NCBI GenBank assembly: GCA_040389045.1
Contig: JAZKAT010000014.1
Span: forward strand, 87,936 to 151,935
Length of the DNA stretch: 64,000 bases
Reading direction: 5' to 3'
Source of the DNA: UBA5158 sp040389045
Lineage (GTDB): Bacteria; Pseudomonadota; Gammaproteobacteria; DSM-16500
Shown: piece after piece, positions 7,634-16,126 of the stretch
Layout: the number at the start of each line of letters is the position of its first letter
How positions within the stretch are numbered: position 1 is the stretch's first letter
Program-made: the position numbers and the translations under genes
The notes under the pieces: model-generated
What the model was told of the DNA's origin: nothing
What the model saw: only the letters and a program-made list of their open reading frames with translations
The model's database searches: none

Positions 7634-9151
7634 ATGGACATCTTAAAATCTTTAAAATTAACCGCACTTAATTCTGGCGCGAGTACGGGCAGCGGCTGGT
7701 GGTCGGGAGAAACAGCATCGGGTGAAATTGCTAGTATCAATCCCGCGAATGAAACGCTCATCGCTACGGTATACAATTGCTCCGGCGAAGATTACGAAAA
7801 AATTGTTAACGCTTCACAGCAAGCTTTTTTGCAATGGCGCAATGTACCTGCGCCAAAACGCGGTGATATTATTCGTCAGATTGGCGATGCGCTACGCGTC
7901 AATAAGGAAAATCTAGGCAGTCTGGTTTCGCTGGAAATGGGTAAATCGAAACAGGAAGGCAATGGTGAAGTGCAGGAAATGATTGATATGGCTGACTTCG
8001 CGGTAGGACAGTCGCGTATGTTATACGGCAGCACTATGCATTCTGAGCGTCCTGAACACCGCATGTATGAACAATGGCAGCCGCTAGGGGTAGTGAGTGT
8101 TATTACCGCGTTTAATTTTCCCGTCGCGGTGTGGGCATGGAATGCATTTATTGCCGCGATCGCGGGAAATACCGTGATTTGGAAACCTTCACCCAAAACA
8201 CCGTTATGTGCGATTGCCGTGCAGCACATCTGTAATGAAGTCATGAAAAAAAATGGTTATGACGGGGTTTTTTCCTTATTTATAACGGATAACAATAGTG
8301 TGGTAAAAAGAATGGTGGATGATAAACGCGTGCCGTTAATTTCATTTACTGGTTCAACGCCGGTGGGCAGACAAATTCAGTGTTATGTCGCACAACGCCT
8401 GGGGAAAACTTTATTAGAGTTAAGTGGCAATAATGCGATTATCGTTGATGAAACCGCTAATCTGCAATTGGCTATTCCGGCGATTGTATTTGGGGCGGTG
8501 GGTACGGCAGGCCAGCGTTGCACTACTACACGGCGCTTGATTGTGCATGAAAAAATTTATGATCAGTTAGTGGCGGCTTTGATTAATGCTTATAAAAAAA
8601 TTACTATCGGTGATCCGCTGGATGAAAAAAATCTGATGGGGCCATTGATTGACGCCGCGGCGGTGAAACAATTTGTCACGACTATAGAAGAAATTCAAAA
8701 AGCGGGTGGGAAAATTCTCGCGGGTGGAAATGTGATAAAGCAACCGGGGTTTTTTGTGGAGCCGACGTTGGTGGCGGCGGAAAATTCCTGGGAAGTGGTG
8801 CAGCATGAAACGTTTGGGCCGTTATTGTATGTCATGAAATTTTCTGCATTGACCGATGCTATTGCTATGCAAAATCATTCTAACCATGGGTTGTCTTCGG
8901 CTTTGTTTACTAACAATATTCAAAATGCGGAATTGTTTTTATCGGCACAGGGTAGTGATTGTGGGATTGCGAATATTAATATAGGTACATCGGGCGCGGA
9001 AATTGGTGGTGCGTTTGGTGGTGAGAAGGATACTGGCGGTGGCCGTGAGGCGGGGTCGGATTGCTGGAAAGCTTATATGCGCAGGCAGACGAATACGATT
9101 AACTGGGGGAAGACGTTGCCGTTGGCGCAGGGATTGAAGTTTGAGATTTGA
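7634..9151 (+). CDS. amaB: 2-Aminoadipate 6-semialdehyde dehydrogenase (antiquitin, ALDH7 type)
   Basis: 505 residues from ATG 7634; an in-frame TTG at 7622 is less likely, as GAG sits 7 bases before the ATG. Oxidises 2-aminoadipate 6-semialdehyde to 2-aminoadipate with NAD. ALDH motifs: ITAFNFPVAVWAWN (Asn161), FTGSTPVGR, LLELSGNNAIIV (general base Glu262) and GTAGQRCTTTRRL (nucleophile Cys296). The GQRCTTTRR and GIANINIGTSGAEIGGAFGG signatures are typical of ALDH7/antiquitin rather than of generic ALDHs. Operon partner of the preceding dehydrogenase; together they would take lysine to 2-aminoadipate. It converges with the gabD-like gene across a REP element and gap 2. Confidence 0.88.
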   Translation: MDILKSLKLTALNSGASTGSGWWSGETASGEIASINPANETLIATVYNCSGEDYEKIVNASQQAFLQWRNVPAPKRGDIIRQIGDALRVNKENLGSLVSLEMGKSKQEGNGEVQEMIDMADFAVGQSRMLYGSTMHSERPEHRMYEQWQPLGVVSVITAFNFPVAVWAWNAFIAAIAGNTVIWKPSPKTPLCAIAVQHICNEVMKKNGYDGVFSLFITDNNSVVKRMVDDKRVPLISFTGSTPVGRQIQCYVAQRLGKTLLELSGNNAIIVDETANLQLAIPAIVFGAVGTAGQRCTTTRRLIVHEKIYDQLVAALINAYKKITIGDPLDEKNLMGPLIDAAAVKQFVTTIEEIQKAGGKILAGGNVIKQPGFFVEPTLVAAENSWEVVQHETFGPLLYVMKFSALTDAIAMQNHSNHGLSSALFTNNIQNAELFLSAQGSDCGIANINIGTSGAEIGGAFGGEKDTGGGREAGSDCWKAYMRRQTNTINWGKTLPLAQGLKFEI

Positions 9152-9198
9152 GTTTGGATTACCCCTGACCTGCGGCGTTGCTCCCTTCCCACCACTAT

Positions 9199-9286
9199 GT
9201 CATTCCCGCGCAGGCGGGAATCCATTACTAGTTTGCCGCACCGGGCATGGTTTCAATGAATGGATTCCCGCCTGCGCGGGAATGAC
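9199..9286. repeat. REP-like inverted pair, copy 2
   Basis: Same two arms as copy 1 (GTCATTCCCGCGCAGG start, mirrored GCGGGAATGAC end), with a different spacer of about 32 bases. It lies between the convergent 3' ends of the antiquitin and gabD-like genes, a favoured REP position, and may act as a bidirectional terminator or mRNA stabiliser. Confidence 0.9.
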
Positions 9287-9309
9287 AAAATAGGCTGAGG
9301 TTCAGGTAG

Positions 9310-9336
9310 GTTGAGCTGAGCGTAGCGAAGCCCAAC
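9310..9336. repeat. Second interspersed repeat type (GTTGAGCT...AGCCCAAC)
   Basis: Imperfect inverted repeat GTTGAGCT / AGCCCAAC around GAGCGTAGCGA. Most of it recurs after gap 2 (9470-9491), so it is probably a multicopy element that broke the assembly. It differs in sequence from the REP family. Confidence 0.55.
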
Positions 9337-9369
9337 AGTTTGTAATGATTACTTCCCCGCCCCCATACA

Positions 9370-9469
9370 NNNNNNNNNNNNNNNNNNNNNNNNNNNNNNN
9401 NNNNNNNNNNNNNNNNNNNNNNNNNNNNNNNNNNNNNNNNNNNNNNNNNNNNNNNNNNNNNNNNNNNNN
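9370..9469. other. Assembly gap of 100 N
   Basis: Exactly 100 N, flanked by identical 55-mers (9315-9369 and 9470-9524). The right copy includes the last codons and stop of the gabD-like gene. As for gap 1, the 55-base identity points to an assembly-graph overlap rather than a measured gap. Confidence 0.9.
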
Positions 9470-9503
9470 GCTGAGCGTAGCGAAGCCCAACAGTTTGTAA
9501 TGA

Positions 9504-10955
9504 TTACTTCCCCGCCCCCATACACAACAATTTTATTTCAAGATATTCATCAATCCCGTATTTAGAACCTTCACGGCCGGTGCCGGATTCTTTTACGCCG
9601 CCGAAGGGGGCGACGGCGGTGGAAATAATGCCTTCGTTAATGCCGACCATGCCATATTCCAATGCTTCTGCAACACGCCAGACTCGATGAATATTGGTGC
9701 TATAAAAATACGAAGCCAAACCGAATTCCGTATCATTGGCCATGGCGATCGCTTCTGCTTCCGTTTTAAAACGAAATAATGGTGCAACCGGGCCAAAAGT
9801 TTCTTCGGTTGCTGGTAACATTTTACTGGTCATGTCAGTCAACACCGTCGGCTCAAAAAACAAACCTTCCAGCGGTTTGCCACCAAAAACAATTTTGGCG
9901 CCTTTCGCGACCGCATCTGCTATGTGTTTTTTTACTTTGTCTACAGCGGCCTTATTAATCAGCGGGCCTTGCGTGGAAGTTTCATCCAGGCCATTACCTA
10001 CTTTTAATTTCGCCACCGCGGCGATTAATTTATTGGTAAAAGTATCATAAATCGAATCTTGCACGAAGATACGGTTAGCGCAAACACAGGTTTGTCCGGT
10101 GTTACGAAACTTCGATGCCATGACACCCGTGATCGCCGCATCAATATCCGCGTCATCAAAAACAATAAACGGTGCATTGCCGCCTAATTCCATGGAAACT
10201 TTTTTCATGGTAGTCGCGCATTGCGCCATCAATTTTTTACCGACCGCGGTTGAACCGGTAAAAGAAAGTTTACGCACTAAGGGATTTGATGTTAATTCCT
10301 TACCTATGGTCACGGCATCACCCGTAACCACATTAATCACACCCGCGGGCACGCCCGCTTGCTCAGCCAATACTGCCAGCGCCAGTGCGCAATAGGGTGT
10401 GGCTTCGGCAGGCTTGATTACTACTGGACAACCTGCCGCTAACGCTGGCGCGCATTTGCGCGTAATCATGGCGATAGGAAAATTCCATGGCGCAATCGCG
10501 GCGACGACGCCAATGGATTGTTTGATCACGACTAAATGTTGCTGAGGTTTTTCAGAAAGTATTACATCACCATAGACACGGCGGCCTTCTTCGGCGAACC
10601 ATTCGATGAATGAATTGCCATAATCGACTTCGCCGCGCGCTTCCACAATAGGCTTGCCCTGTTCCAGCGTCATCAGTGTAGCGAGATCTTCTTTGTTATC
10701 ACGAATTAATTCAGCCCAGCGCCATAAAATATCCGCGCGCGCTTTCGCCGTCAGGCTACGCCATTGTGGCCAGGCGTCACTGGCGGCGCTGATCGCCTTT
10801 GCCGTGTCAGCTTCATCAAAATCTGGCAATTGTCCTAATACGGAATTATCAAATGGATTGTGCACAGTAAAAGTTTTTTTACTTTTAGCATCTACCCATT
10901 TACCGCCGACAAAACATTGCTTACGAAATAGCTCAGGATTTTTAAGCTGTTTCAT
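9504..10955 (-). CDS. gabD: Succinate/glutarate-semialdehyde dehydrogenase (GabD/DavD type)
   Basis: 483 residues, standard GabD length. Oxidises succinate semialdehyde to succinate, or glutarate semialdehyde to glutarate in the DavD branch of lysine breakdown, usually with NADP. Motifs: IAPWNFPIAMITRK, FTGSTAVGKKL, MELGGNAPFIVFDDAD (Glu256) and NTGQTCVCANRIFVQ (nucleophile Cys290 followed by the CxC of GabD). The C-terminal FGGVKESGTGREGSKYGIDEYLEIK is also typical. Its ATG overlaps the stop of the LPS-kinase gene by 4 bases (ATGA), so it is translated as the last gene of an LPS-core operon, an unexpected partner. The DavD role is attractive given the lysine genes next door but is only inference. 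Confidence 0.88.
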   Translation of the reverse strand: MKQLKNPELFRKQCFVGGKWVDAKSKKTFTVHNPFDNSVLGQLPDFDEADTAKAISAASDAWPQWRSLTAKARADILWRWAELIRDNKEDLATLMTLEQGKPIVEARGEVDYGNSFIEWFAEEGRRVYGDVILSEKPQQHLVVIKQSIGVVAAIAPWNFPIAMITRKCAPALAAGCPVVIKPAEATPYCALALAVLAEQAGVPAGVINVVTGDAVTIGKELTSNPLVRKLSFTGSTAVGKKLMAQCATTMKKVSMELGGNAPFIVFDDADIDAAITGVMASKFRNTGQTCVCANRIFVQDSIYDTFTNKLIAAVAKLKVGNGLDETSTQGPLINKAAVDKVKKHIADAVAKGAKIVFGGKPLEGLFFEPTVLTDMTSKMLPATEETFGPVAPLFRFKTEAEAIAMANDTEFGLASYFYSTNIHRVWRVAEALEYGMVGINEGIISTAVAPFGGVKESGTGREGSKYGIDEYLEIKLLCMGAGK

Positions 10956-12472
10956 GCGTTTACTCCCATGCGGCGATAAATTTCCTGCACCAGTAATTCA
11001 AACATATTATAAACCGTCGGGTTACCGCGCCAGTTCACCATGAAACGTTTGATTTCGCGATGAAAAGTGCGTTTGAACCCAAAAATATTTTTGTGTTCAT
11101 ACATGCCATCCAAATCGATTAATATCGGCTTCAATTGGCGCGCGATTAAAATATTCGTCATTTTTAAATCGCCATGAGTAATGCGTAGACGCGCCAGATT
11201 TTCAAATAAGGCGATGATTTGTTGCGCCACAAACAATGAATGCGCATCTTCATTCTGGTGCAGCGCGAAGAAATCACCCGCGTGTTCGCCTTCTATATAT
11301 TCAGTCAGCAGATAAGATTTGCCACGCAAACCTAAAAATCTTTTTTCGATAAATGCCGCTGGCTTGGCGGTTGACACACCCATCAAGCGCAGCCGCTGCG
11401 CCAGCCGCCAGCTATTCGCCGCGCGGGTAGGACGCAGACAACGTCGCAACAGATGTAAGGCATTTTTCATGTTATACCGTTTTAACACAAAATATTTATC
11501 ATCCAATTTTATTTTAACGACGGTGGCGCTGCGGCCTGATTTGAGAATTTCCGTATCTGGACTGGTAAAAATTGCCTCGGGAGCTTTTAACAATTGTAAT
11601 AATTCGGCGGATTCATAATCCCGGTCATACATGCTCACGCTGGTTAAATTGCCTTTGCGCACAAAGGCGGTGCAGCTGCGGAAAATCTTTTTGCTAAATT
11701 GTTCCCAGCGTATCGCCGTCCATTTTTCCTGGGCAGCCGTTAAATAAGCGAGGTCTTGTTTCTTCACTAAAAAACTGCGCGACTCGGCATAAACCTGGAA
11801 CAGTGCTTTTTGCAATTCTTCGGTACCTACACCTAGCTGTGAAAAGAATAAACCTAAATTATCCAGGCTATCTTTTTTAGTTAAGGGTTTATAAAAAACC
11901 TGCAAGTCACCACCATCAATGGTGTAAATATTTTTTCTTTTGACGAGAAAATTCTTGAAGTGCAAATCATGCTGTAAAATTCCCAGCACATGGTGGGTCG
12001 CCAGTTCTATCATCAACGCTTGTAATAACGGCAATAATTCCTTAATGCTGCTGCGATTTTCCCAGATTGCAGCAAGGTTTTGCGCATTGGTGATTTTTTC
12101 AAAAATAAGTACCTGAACTTTGCCATCTTTTGCTTTGCCGTGATAATACAATTGCGGCGTGAGTACACCATTGTCCAGCAAAGCCTTGATGCCGGTATAT
12201 TCACGGCGCGCATGACGCACGGCGTTACCAGGCTCATAAAATAACTTTGCCACCACCGGCTTGCCAGCATAAGTGCCAAAGGCAACCAGTCGCTTGCCCG
12301 GAATAACACGGATGATTTCATGACAAAATAGCGTGTCTTTGCTATCGGTCAATGCAAGTTGAAATGGCGCAACCGTCACCCGGTTGCCGACTTTCAAACT
12401 TGACCAGGAAAATTCCTGCAGGAAATTTGCAATATTATTATTTTTCATGTCGTTGATACGTTCGGTCGCCAC
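10952..12472 (-). CDS. Two-domain LPS-core-type (WaaP/InaA-like) kinase
   Basis: 506 residues, about twice the length of one WaaP kinase, with two complete kinase-like units. The first has VVAKLF (Lys76), HDLHFKNFLV (His168, Asp169, Asn174) and IDGGD (Asp186). The second has FVLKRY (Lys331), HGDLKMTNIL (His433, Asp435, Asn440) and LIDLDG (Asp453). Both keep the invariant Lys, the catalytic-loop Asp and Asn, and the metal Asp, so both may be active. Likely substrate: sugars of the LPS inner core. Start: a GTG with AAAAAGGTG upstream gives a 35-base overlap with waaP; an ATG 8 codons in is the alternative. Lies between waaP and the gabD-like gene. Confidence 0.8.
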   Translation of the reverse strand: MATERINDMKNNNIANFLQEFSWSSLKVGNRVTVAPFQLALTDSKDTLFCHEIIRVIPGKRLVAFGTYAGKPVVAKLFYEPGNAVRHARREYTGIKALLDNGVLTPQLYYHGKAKDGKVQVLIFEKITNAQNLAAIWENRSSIKELLPLLQALMIELATHHVLGILQHDLHFKNFLVKRKNIYTIDGGDLQVFYKPLTKKDSLDNLGLFFSQLGVGTEELQKALFQVYAESRSFLVKKQDLAYLTAAQEKWTAIRWEQFSKKIFRSCTAFVRKGNLTSVSMYDRDYESAELLQLLKAPEAIFTSPDTEILKSGRSATVVKIKLDDKYFVLKRYNMKNALHLLRRCLRPTRAANSWRLAQRLRLMGVSTAKPAAFIEKRFLGLRGKSYLLTEYIEGEHAGDFFALHQNEDAHSLFVAQQIIALFENLARLRITHGDLKMTNILIARQLKPILIDLDGMYEHKNIFGFKRTFHREIKRFMVNWRGNPTVYNMFELLVQEIYRRMGVNA

Positions 12473-13226
12473 GTTGTTTCACCTTTTTCCAAAAAGTCCA
12501 TTCGCAGAATAGTGTTTCACGCCAGGGGCGCATCCGATATTCTCTAATAAAACGCAATAAATCTCGAGAGGTCAATCCACTATCTTTGCTAGAAAAAAAC
12601 AAACCAGCAAGGTCTTTAATAATCCAACGCACTGGCGTTTCGCTTCTAATTTGCGCACGATGCAAATCAATCAGAAATAATTTAAGCGCTCCACTCTCTA
12701 TCGAAGACTGTGCCAGCAAAAAATGGCAAATATAAAAATCCCGGTGATTGATACCATTCATATGCAGCACGCGGGCAATGCGCGCAACTTCTTTAATGAG
12801 TGCGCGTTTCAATAAAACCGGCGGCGGTTGCACGCGCCAGTTTTTGCAAAAATCTTCCAGGCTAATAACGTCGGTTAATTCCGCGGTCAGTAAAAAAGAT
12901 TGGCGACGTGCGGGATTGATTCCTCGAGAGCCAAAGCCCGCTACTTGCATAGTGGCAACATCCAGTTTGGGCAAACGTTGCAGTGCCAGCCATTCATTAC
13001 GCGCGGACAAGATGGGCAAACGGCATTGGAACAAATTTTTAAAAATTTCCTTCCAGCCTATGCCGAAATGCTGCTTGATGAAATAACCCTGACCGTTGAA
13101 TTCAATTCTTTGCGTACGACGGCCTTCCAACTCACGATATATTTTACCTTGCAATGTCATGAGTTGATCGAATAGCTTATCACCATCAAAAAAATTTTTG
13201 AGATGTGGAACCAGACTGAAATACAC
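12438..13226 (-). CDS. waaP: LPS core heptose(I) kinase WaaP/RfaP
   Basis: 262 residues, family length. Phosphorylates the first heptose of the LPS inner core on the cytoplasmic side of the inner membrane, adding negative charge needed for outer-membrane stability. Visible motifs: GYFIKQHFG with the ATP-binding Lys near 51, INHRDFYICHFLL (His161, Arg162, catalytic Asp163) and LFLIDLHRAQI (metal-binding Asp187). The start is GTG with AAGGTG 4 bases upstream, 3 bases after the waaG stop, which implies tight co-expression. The 3' end overlaps the two-domain kinase gene. Confidence 0.93.
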   Translation of the reverse strand: MYFSLVPHLKNFFDGDKLFDQLMTLQGKIYRELEGRRTQRIEFNGQGYFIKQHFGIGWKEIFKNLFQCRLPILSARNEWLALQRLPKLDVATMQVAGFGSRGINPARRQSFLLTAELTDVISLEDFCKNWRVQPPPVLLKRALIKEVARIARVLHMNGINHRDFYICHFLLAQSSIESGALKLFLIDLHRAQIRSETPVRWIIKDLAGLFFSSKDSGLTSRDLLRFIREYRMRPWRETLFCEWTFWKKVKQRGDRTYQRHEK

Positions 13227-13229
13227 GTA

Positions 13230-14348
13230 TCACCTTAACGATTCAATTATGTCGACCGCCCGTTCTGGCATGCTGTAAATATCCGCCTCTTTGGCGAAAG
13301 TCAGGGCATTCCAATGCGCGGCCGCGCGTATATCTGCGGATAATAGCATATTTGCCAGTGATTGATTAAATCTTTCCTGCTTATAGGGTGATGGCACTAC
13401 AATGCCCGCGGCAGCCTCTTGAATATAGTGGGCATAGCCGCAGACATCGGTGGTTATCACTGGTAACCCTGACACTAAGGCTTCCAGTAATACGGTGCCG
13501 GTGTTTTCATTGTAGGCAGGATGGAGTAACACATCCGCAGCCAATAAAAACCGTGGTACATCTTTGCGGCCCCCTAAAAAAGTGACTAGTTCACTGATCT
13601 GTAATTTTTCCGCCAGCCGCGTATAAGGGGCCGTATTATCTTTGCCAATCACCCACAAACGGCTTTTGGATTTTAACTCCGGAGGCAACGCAGCCACTGC
13701 TTTTAACACTCTATCCAAACCTTTGGTTTTAAAGCCTGAGCCCACTAGCAACAATAAATAATTATCTTCCGTCAAACCGTACTCGGCACGGGTTTTCTGG
13801 CGAATTTGCGCGGCATCCGGCGGGGCTTTTCTGTCTTCCGCGATACCCGGCGGTAAAATATGAAAACGCTGGGCGGGGGTATGGTAATAGTGGGTAAACT
13901 CCGGTTGCTGCAAGGGCGAAATCAATAAAATTTCGGTTTTGGCCTCGGCGGCGAAAACGGCTTTTTCAGAAGCCACATTGTGTCGATAGCGACTGGTTAA
14001 ACGATACCACCAGCCGTGTTGTTGACGCGCCTTGGCTTGATAGCAGGTATCCGCGGCGTAATACACATCCAGCCCGGGCATTTTATTGAAACCAAAAATT
14101 AAATCGTAATGGCCTTGGCGTAAAAATGGGGTTATCTGTTTAACGAAATCTTCGCGACGCTTGTGATTCGTGAAACCTTTGGCGGCGATAGTACGGATTG
14201 CCAATCCAGGCTCGTAGCGGCCTTCCCAGGAAATAGTATAAACGTCAACTACATGGCCACGCTTGAGACAGGCTTTGGCAATCCGCAAAAAATCACGCTG
14301 CAAGCCACCAAATGGGAAGTATTTAAAAAGGCAAACTGCGATGCGCAT
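13230..14348 (-). CDS. waaG: LPS core glucosyltransferase WaaG (GT4)
   Basis: 372 residues. Transfers the first outer-core hexose to heptose II of LPS. The N-terminus MRIAVCLFKYFPFGGLQRDF carries the GGLQRD loop typical of WaaG; LLVGSGFKTKGLDRVLKA is the nucleotide-sugar domain hinge, and ENTGTVLLEALVSGLPVITT holds the GT4 EX7E motif. First gene of the minus-strand cluster waaG-waaP-kinase-gabD. No heptosyltransferases (waaC/waaF) are in the window, so the core locus is split. Confidence 0.93.
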   Translation of the reverse strand: MRIAVCLFKYFPFGGLQRDFLRIAKACLKRGHVVDVYTISWEGRYEPGLAIRTIAAKGFTNHKRREDFVKQITPFLRQGHYDLIFGFNKMPGLDVYYAADTCYQAKARQQHGWWYRLTSRYRHNVASEKAVFAAEAKTEILLISPLQQPEFTHYYHTPAQRFHILPPGIAEDRKAPPDAAQIRQKTRAEYGLTEDNYLLLLVGSGFKTKGLDRVLKAVAALPPELKSKSRLWVIGKDNTAPYTRLAEKLQISELVTFLGGRKDVPRFLLAADVLLHPAYNENTGTVLLEALVSGLPVITTDVCGYAHYIQEAAAGIVVPSPYKQERFNQSLANMLLSADIRAAAHWNALTFAKEADIYSMPERAVDIIESLR

Positions 14349-14438
14349 GAATTATCCGATTGAGTTAGGTTAGCAAATAATATCGTACCCGCGAGTACTT
14401 GCAAAGGTAAGACTTCTCGGGTAAAAGTTGGCGCCACT

Positions 14439-14473
14439 CTGTCATTCCCGCGCCGCCTGCGCGGGAATGACAG
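14439..14473. repeat. Short palindrome of REP family, copy 3
   Basis: CTGTCATTCCCGCG and its mirror CGCGGGAATGACAG around a 7-base centre. This is the outer half of the REP arm closed directly on itself, without the long spacer of the other copies. Unusually, it lies between divergent genes (waaG and the 14516 ORF). Confidence 0.85.
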
Positions 14474-14515
14474 TAGTAGTGCTGGATGACAAATAAAAAA
14501 GAGGAGGACAAGCTC

Positions 14516-15706
14516 ATGGCGCTGGGACGGAAAACCTGGGTTAATTTTGCGAGAAAATCTTCAAAAACATTCTTACGTAATGCTTTCTTCATTCCTAAGC
14601 AAAATTTTTCCTTACTAAATTACTACCAGCCAAAATTTACTAATTTATTCACTCAGCTGACTAACAATAAATTGCAAAATTGCCTGAGTCAGACTTCCAC
14701 AAGTCATCCTGGCTGCAAGGAATTACTAGAAGCTATCAATTTTGGAAATCATGAGCATGACATTTTTGCTGATCCGGTTTGTTCCCTCTATTTACTTGCC
14801 TTAATACGCGACAGAAAAATCGCCTTTAATACCGGCATTTCTGTTTATCAGTATTTAATCGGTTTAATGAATTTTACCAATTTGCAACCTTTAGCACCCG
14901 AACATCAAGACTTTAAAGTAGACCGCGCATTTAGTGTCATCAAATTCGCGGAAGATGGAGAGTTGACTGATACTGGTAAAAAATACTTGCACGCTATTTG
15001 CGAGGAATTTCAAAAATTTAGTTATCAGGTTGATTTTGAAAGCTGCAGAGATTTTATTTTAACCTTATCTCCATCTGAGCTTTGGTTATCGAAATTATCG
15101 TTAAAACCAGGGTATATGTCACAATATGATAACATGATGGAGATCATCGGCACGACAGTGCCTTTTCTGATAGAAGTTGAGTGTGGAATTCGTTATTTGC
15201 CTTCTGTCAGCATAATCAATTTTTTATTTAATCAAATGTCGCCCAAGCCCTTGCGAGTACATCCGGTATTTGGCCTCACCAAGCATGATGTCTACCTCAA
15301 GATGCTGAAAGGGGGCTTTCATCCTGGCGCATTGTACCATCCACTTGCCAGCGATAATCTAGTGGGTGCGCATGGAATTTCCGCTGGGCCATTCGCCATG
15401 TTAGTGCACGATTGGACACATGCATTTTGGATAAACTTATTTAGTGAGGACGATCAAAAAATAATTCATGAATCAGCCCAAAGAATCCAACACTTGAAGG
15501 CTTTGGCTTTTAATAAAGGCTATAATTCTCTCTATGAGGATTTGCACTTAGCACAAGTATATCTGCTTGATTTTGACTTACATGAAATTCAAAAATTTTA
15601 TTGTCCTAAGACACGATTAAGCAATTATTTACAAACTTTTCAAAAGATAATGGATACAGCGGCCACCTTGGAAGATAAACCTGTTTTTAGCCTTGGGCAA
15701 ACCTAA
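14516..15706 (+). CDS. Unknown 396-residue protein with HDWTHAFW motif
   Basis: Start at ATG 14516, preceded by a strong GAGGAGG 8 bases away; an upstream in-frame ATG at 14486 lacks this. Not recognised. No signal peptide or membrane span is evident. The most distinctive stretch is GPFAMLVHDWTHAFWINLF (around residues 297-315), where clustered His, Asp and His residues could bind a metal. It is preceded by HPGALYHPL and HGISAG, and followed by LHLAQVYLLDFDLHEI, so His and Asp are enriched throughout the C-terminal half. This suggests a metalloenzyme or metal-dependent fold, but no known catalytic motif is matched. The following small gene has its own promoter. Confidence 0.7.
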   Translation: MALGRKTWVNFARKSSKTFLRNAFFIPKQNFSLLNYYQPKFTNLFTQLTNNKLQNCLSQTSTSHPGCKELLEAINFGNHEHDIFADPVCSLYLLALIRDRKIAFNTGISVYQYLIGLMNFTNLQPLAPEHQDFKVDRAFSVIKFAEDGELTDTGKKYLHAICEEFQKFSYQVDFESCRDFILTLSPSELWLSKLSLKPGYMSQYDNMMEIIGTTVPFLIEVECGIRYLPSVSIINFLFNQMSPKPLRVHPVFGLTKHDVYLKMLKGGFHPGALYHPLASDNLVGAHGISAGPFAMLVHDWTHAFWINLFSEDDQKIIHESAQRIQHLKALAFNKGYNSLYEDLHLAQVYLLDFDLHEIQKFYCPKTRLSNYLQTFQKIMDTAATLEDKPVFSLGQT

Positions 15707-15715
15707 CTCATTTAA

Positions 15716-15724
15716 TGCTATAAT
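15716..15724 (+). promoter_or_regulatory. Extended -10 promoter candidate
   Basis: TGCTATAAT: TG, one base, then a perfect TATAAT. Transcription would begin around 15731, at the first ATG of the next reading frame, which supports the ATG at 15746 as the real start. Confidence 0.55.
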
Positions 15725-15745
15725 AATTAAATGGAGGCACAATAT

Positions 15746-16117
15746 ATGGCGAATCAATATAGTTTTATTGGTATCCACGACTTAAAAGGACGTATGTTCG
15801 TATACCAGGAAGAAATGAAAGAATTTGATTTGAATTCTGAAGCAATTCGCAGTTTCGCGCATGCTATTAGATCAGGCGATGTAGAGACCCTTGAAGTTCA
15901 GTTCAAACTGCTTGATCAAAAACAAAAAGAAGGCTTATTAAAGATATACATTGATTACAAAAACCTGCACGCCGATGATTTTATGGATTCCAGTTTGCCC
16001 CGCGGCGATGCCATTAGTGTGGCCAGGCAATTTGGCCATCTCAAAGTAGTCGCCTTCCTTACTAATCAAAAAAATAACCTGGGTGGCAAAAAGCAATATC
16101 GTGGTACGTTAAAATAA
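15746..16117 (+). CDS. Small ankyrin-like protein
   Basis: 123 residues from ATG 15746, which has GGAGG 8 bases upstream; the ATG at 15731 overlaps that ribosome site and the predicted transcription start. Two segments resemble ankyrin helices: SFAHAIRSGDVETLEVQF near 36-53 and DAISVARQFGHLKVVAFLTNQ near 89-109, the latter with the A-x2-FGHLKVVxFL pattern of ankyrin units. The segment between them is too diverged to score by eye. Ankyrin proteins mediate protein binding and are frequent among effectors of intracellular gammaproteobacteria, but a cytoplasmic role is equally possible. It converges on plsC. Confidence 0.55.
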   Translation: MANQYSFIGIHDLKGRMFVYQEEMKEFDLNSEAIRSFAHAIRSGDVETLEVQFKLLDQKQKEGLLKIYIDYKNLHADDFMDSSLPRGDAISVARQFGHLKVVAFLTNQKNNLGGKKQYRGTLK

Positions 16118-16126
16118 TGACACGCG

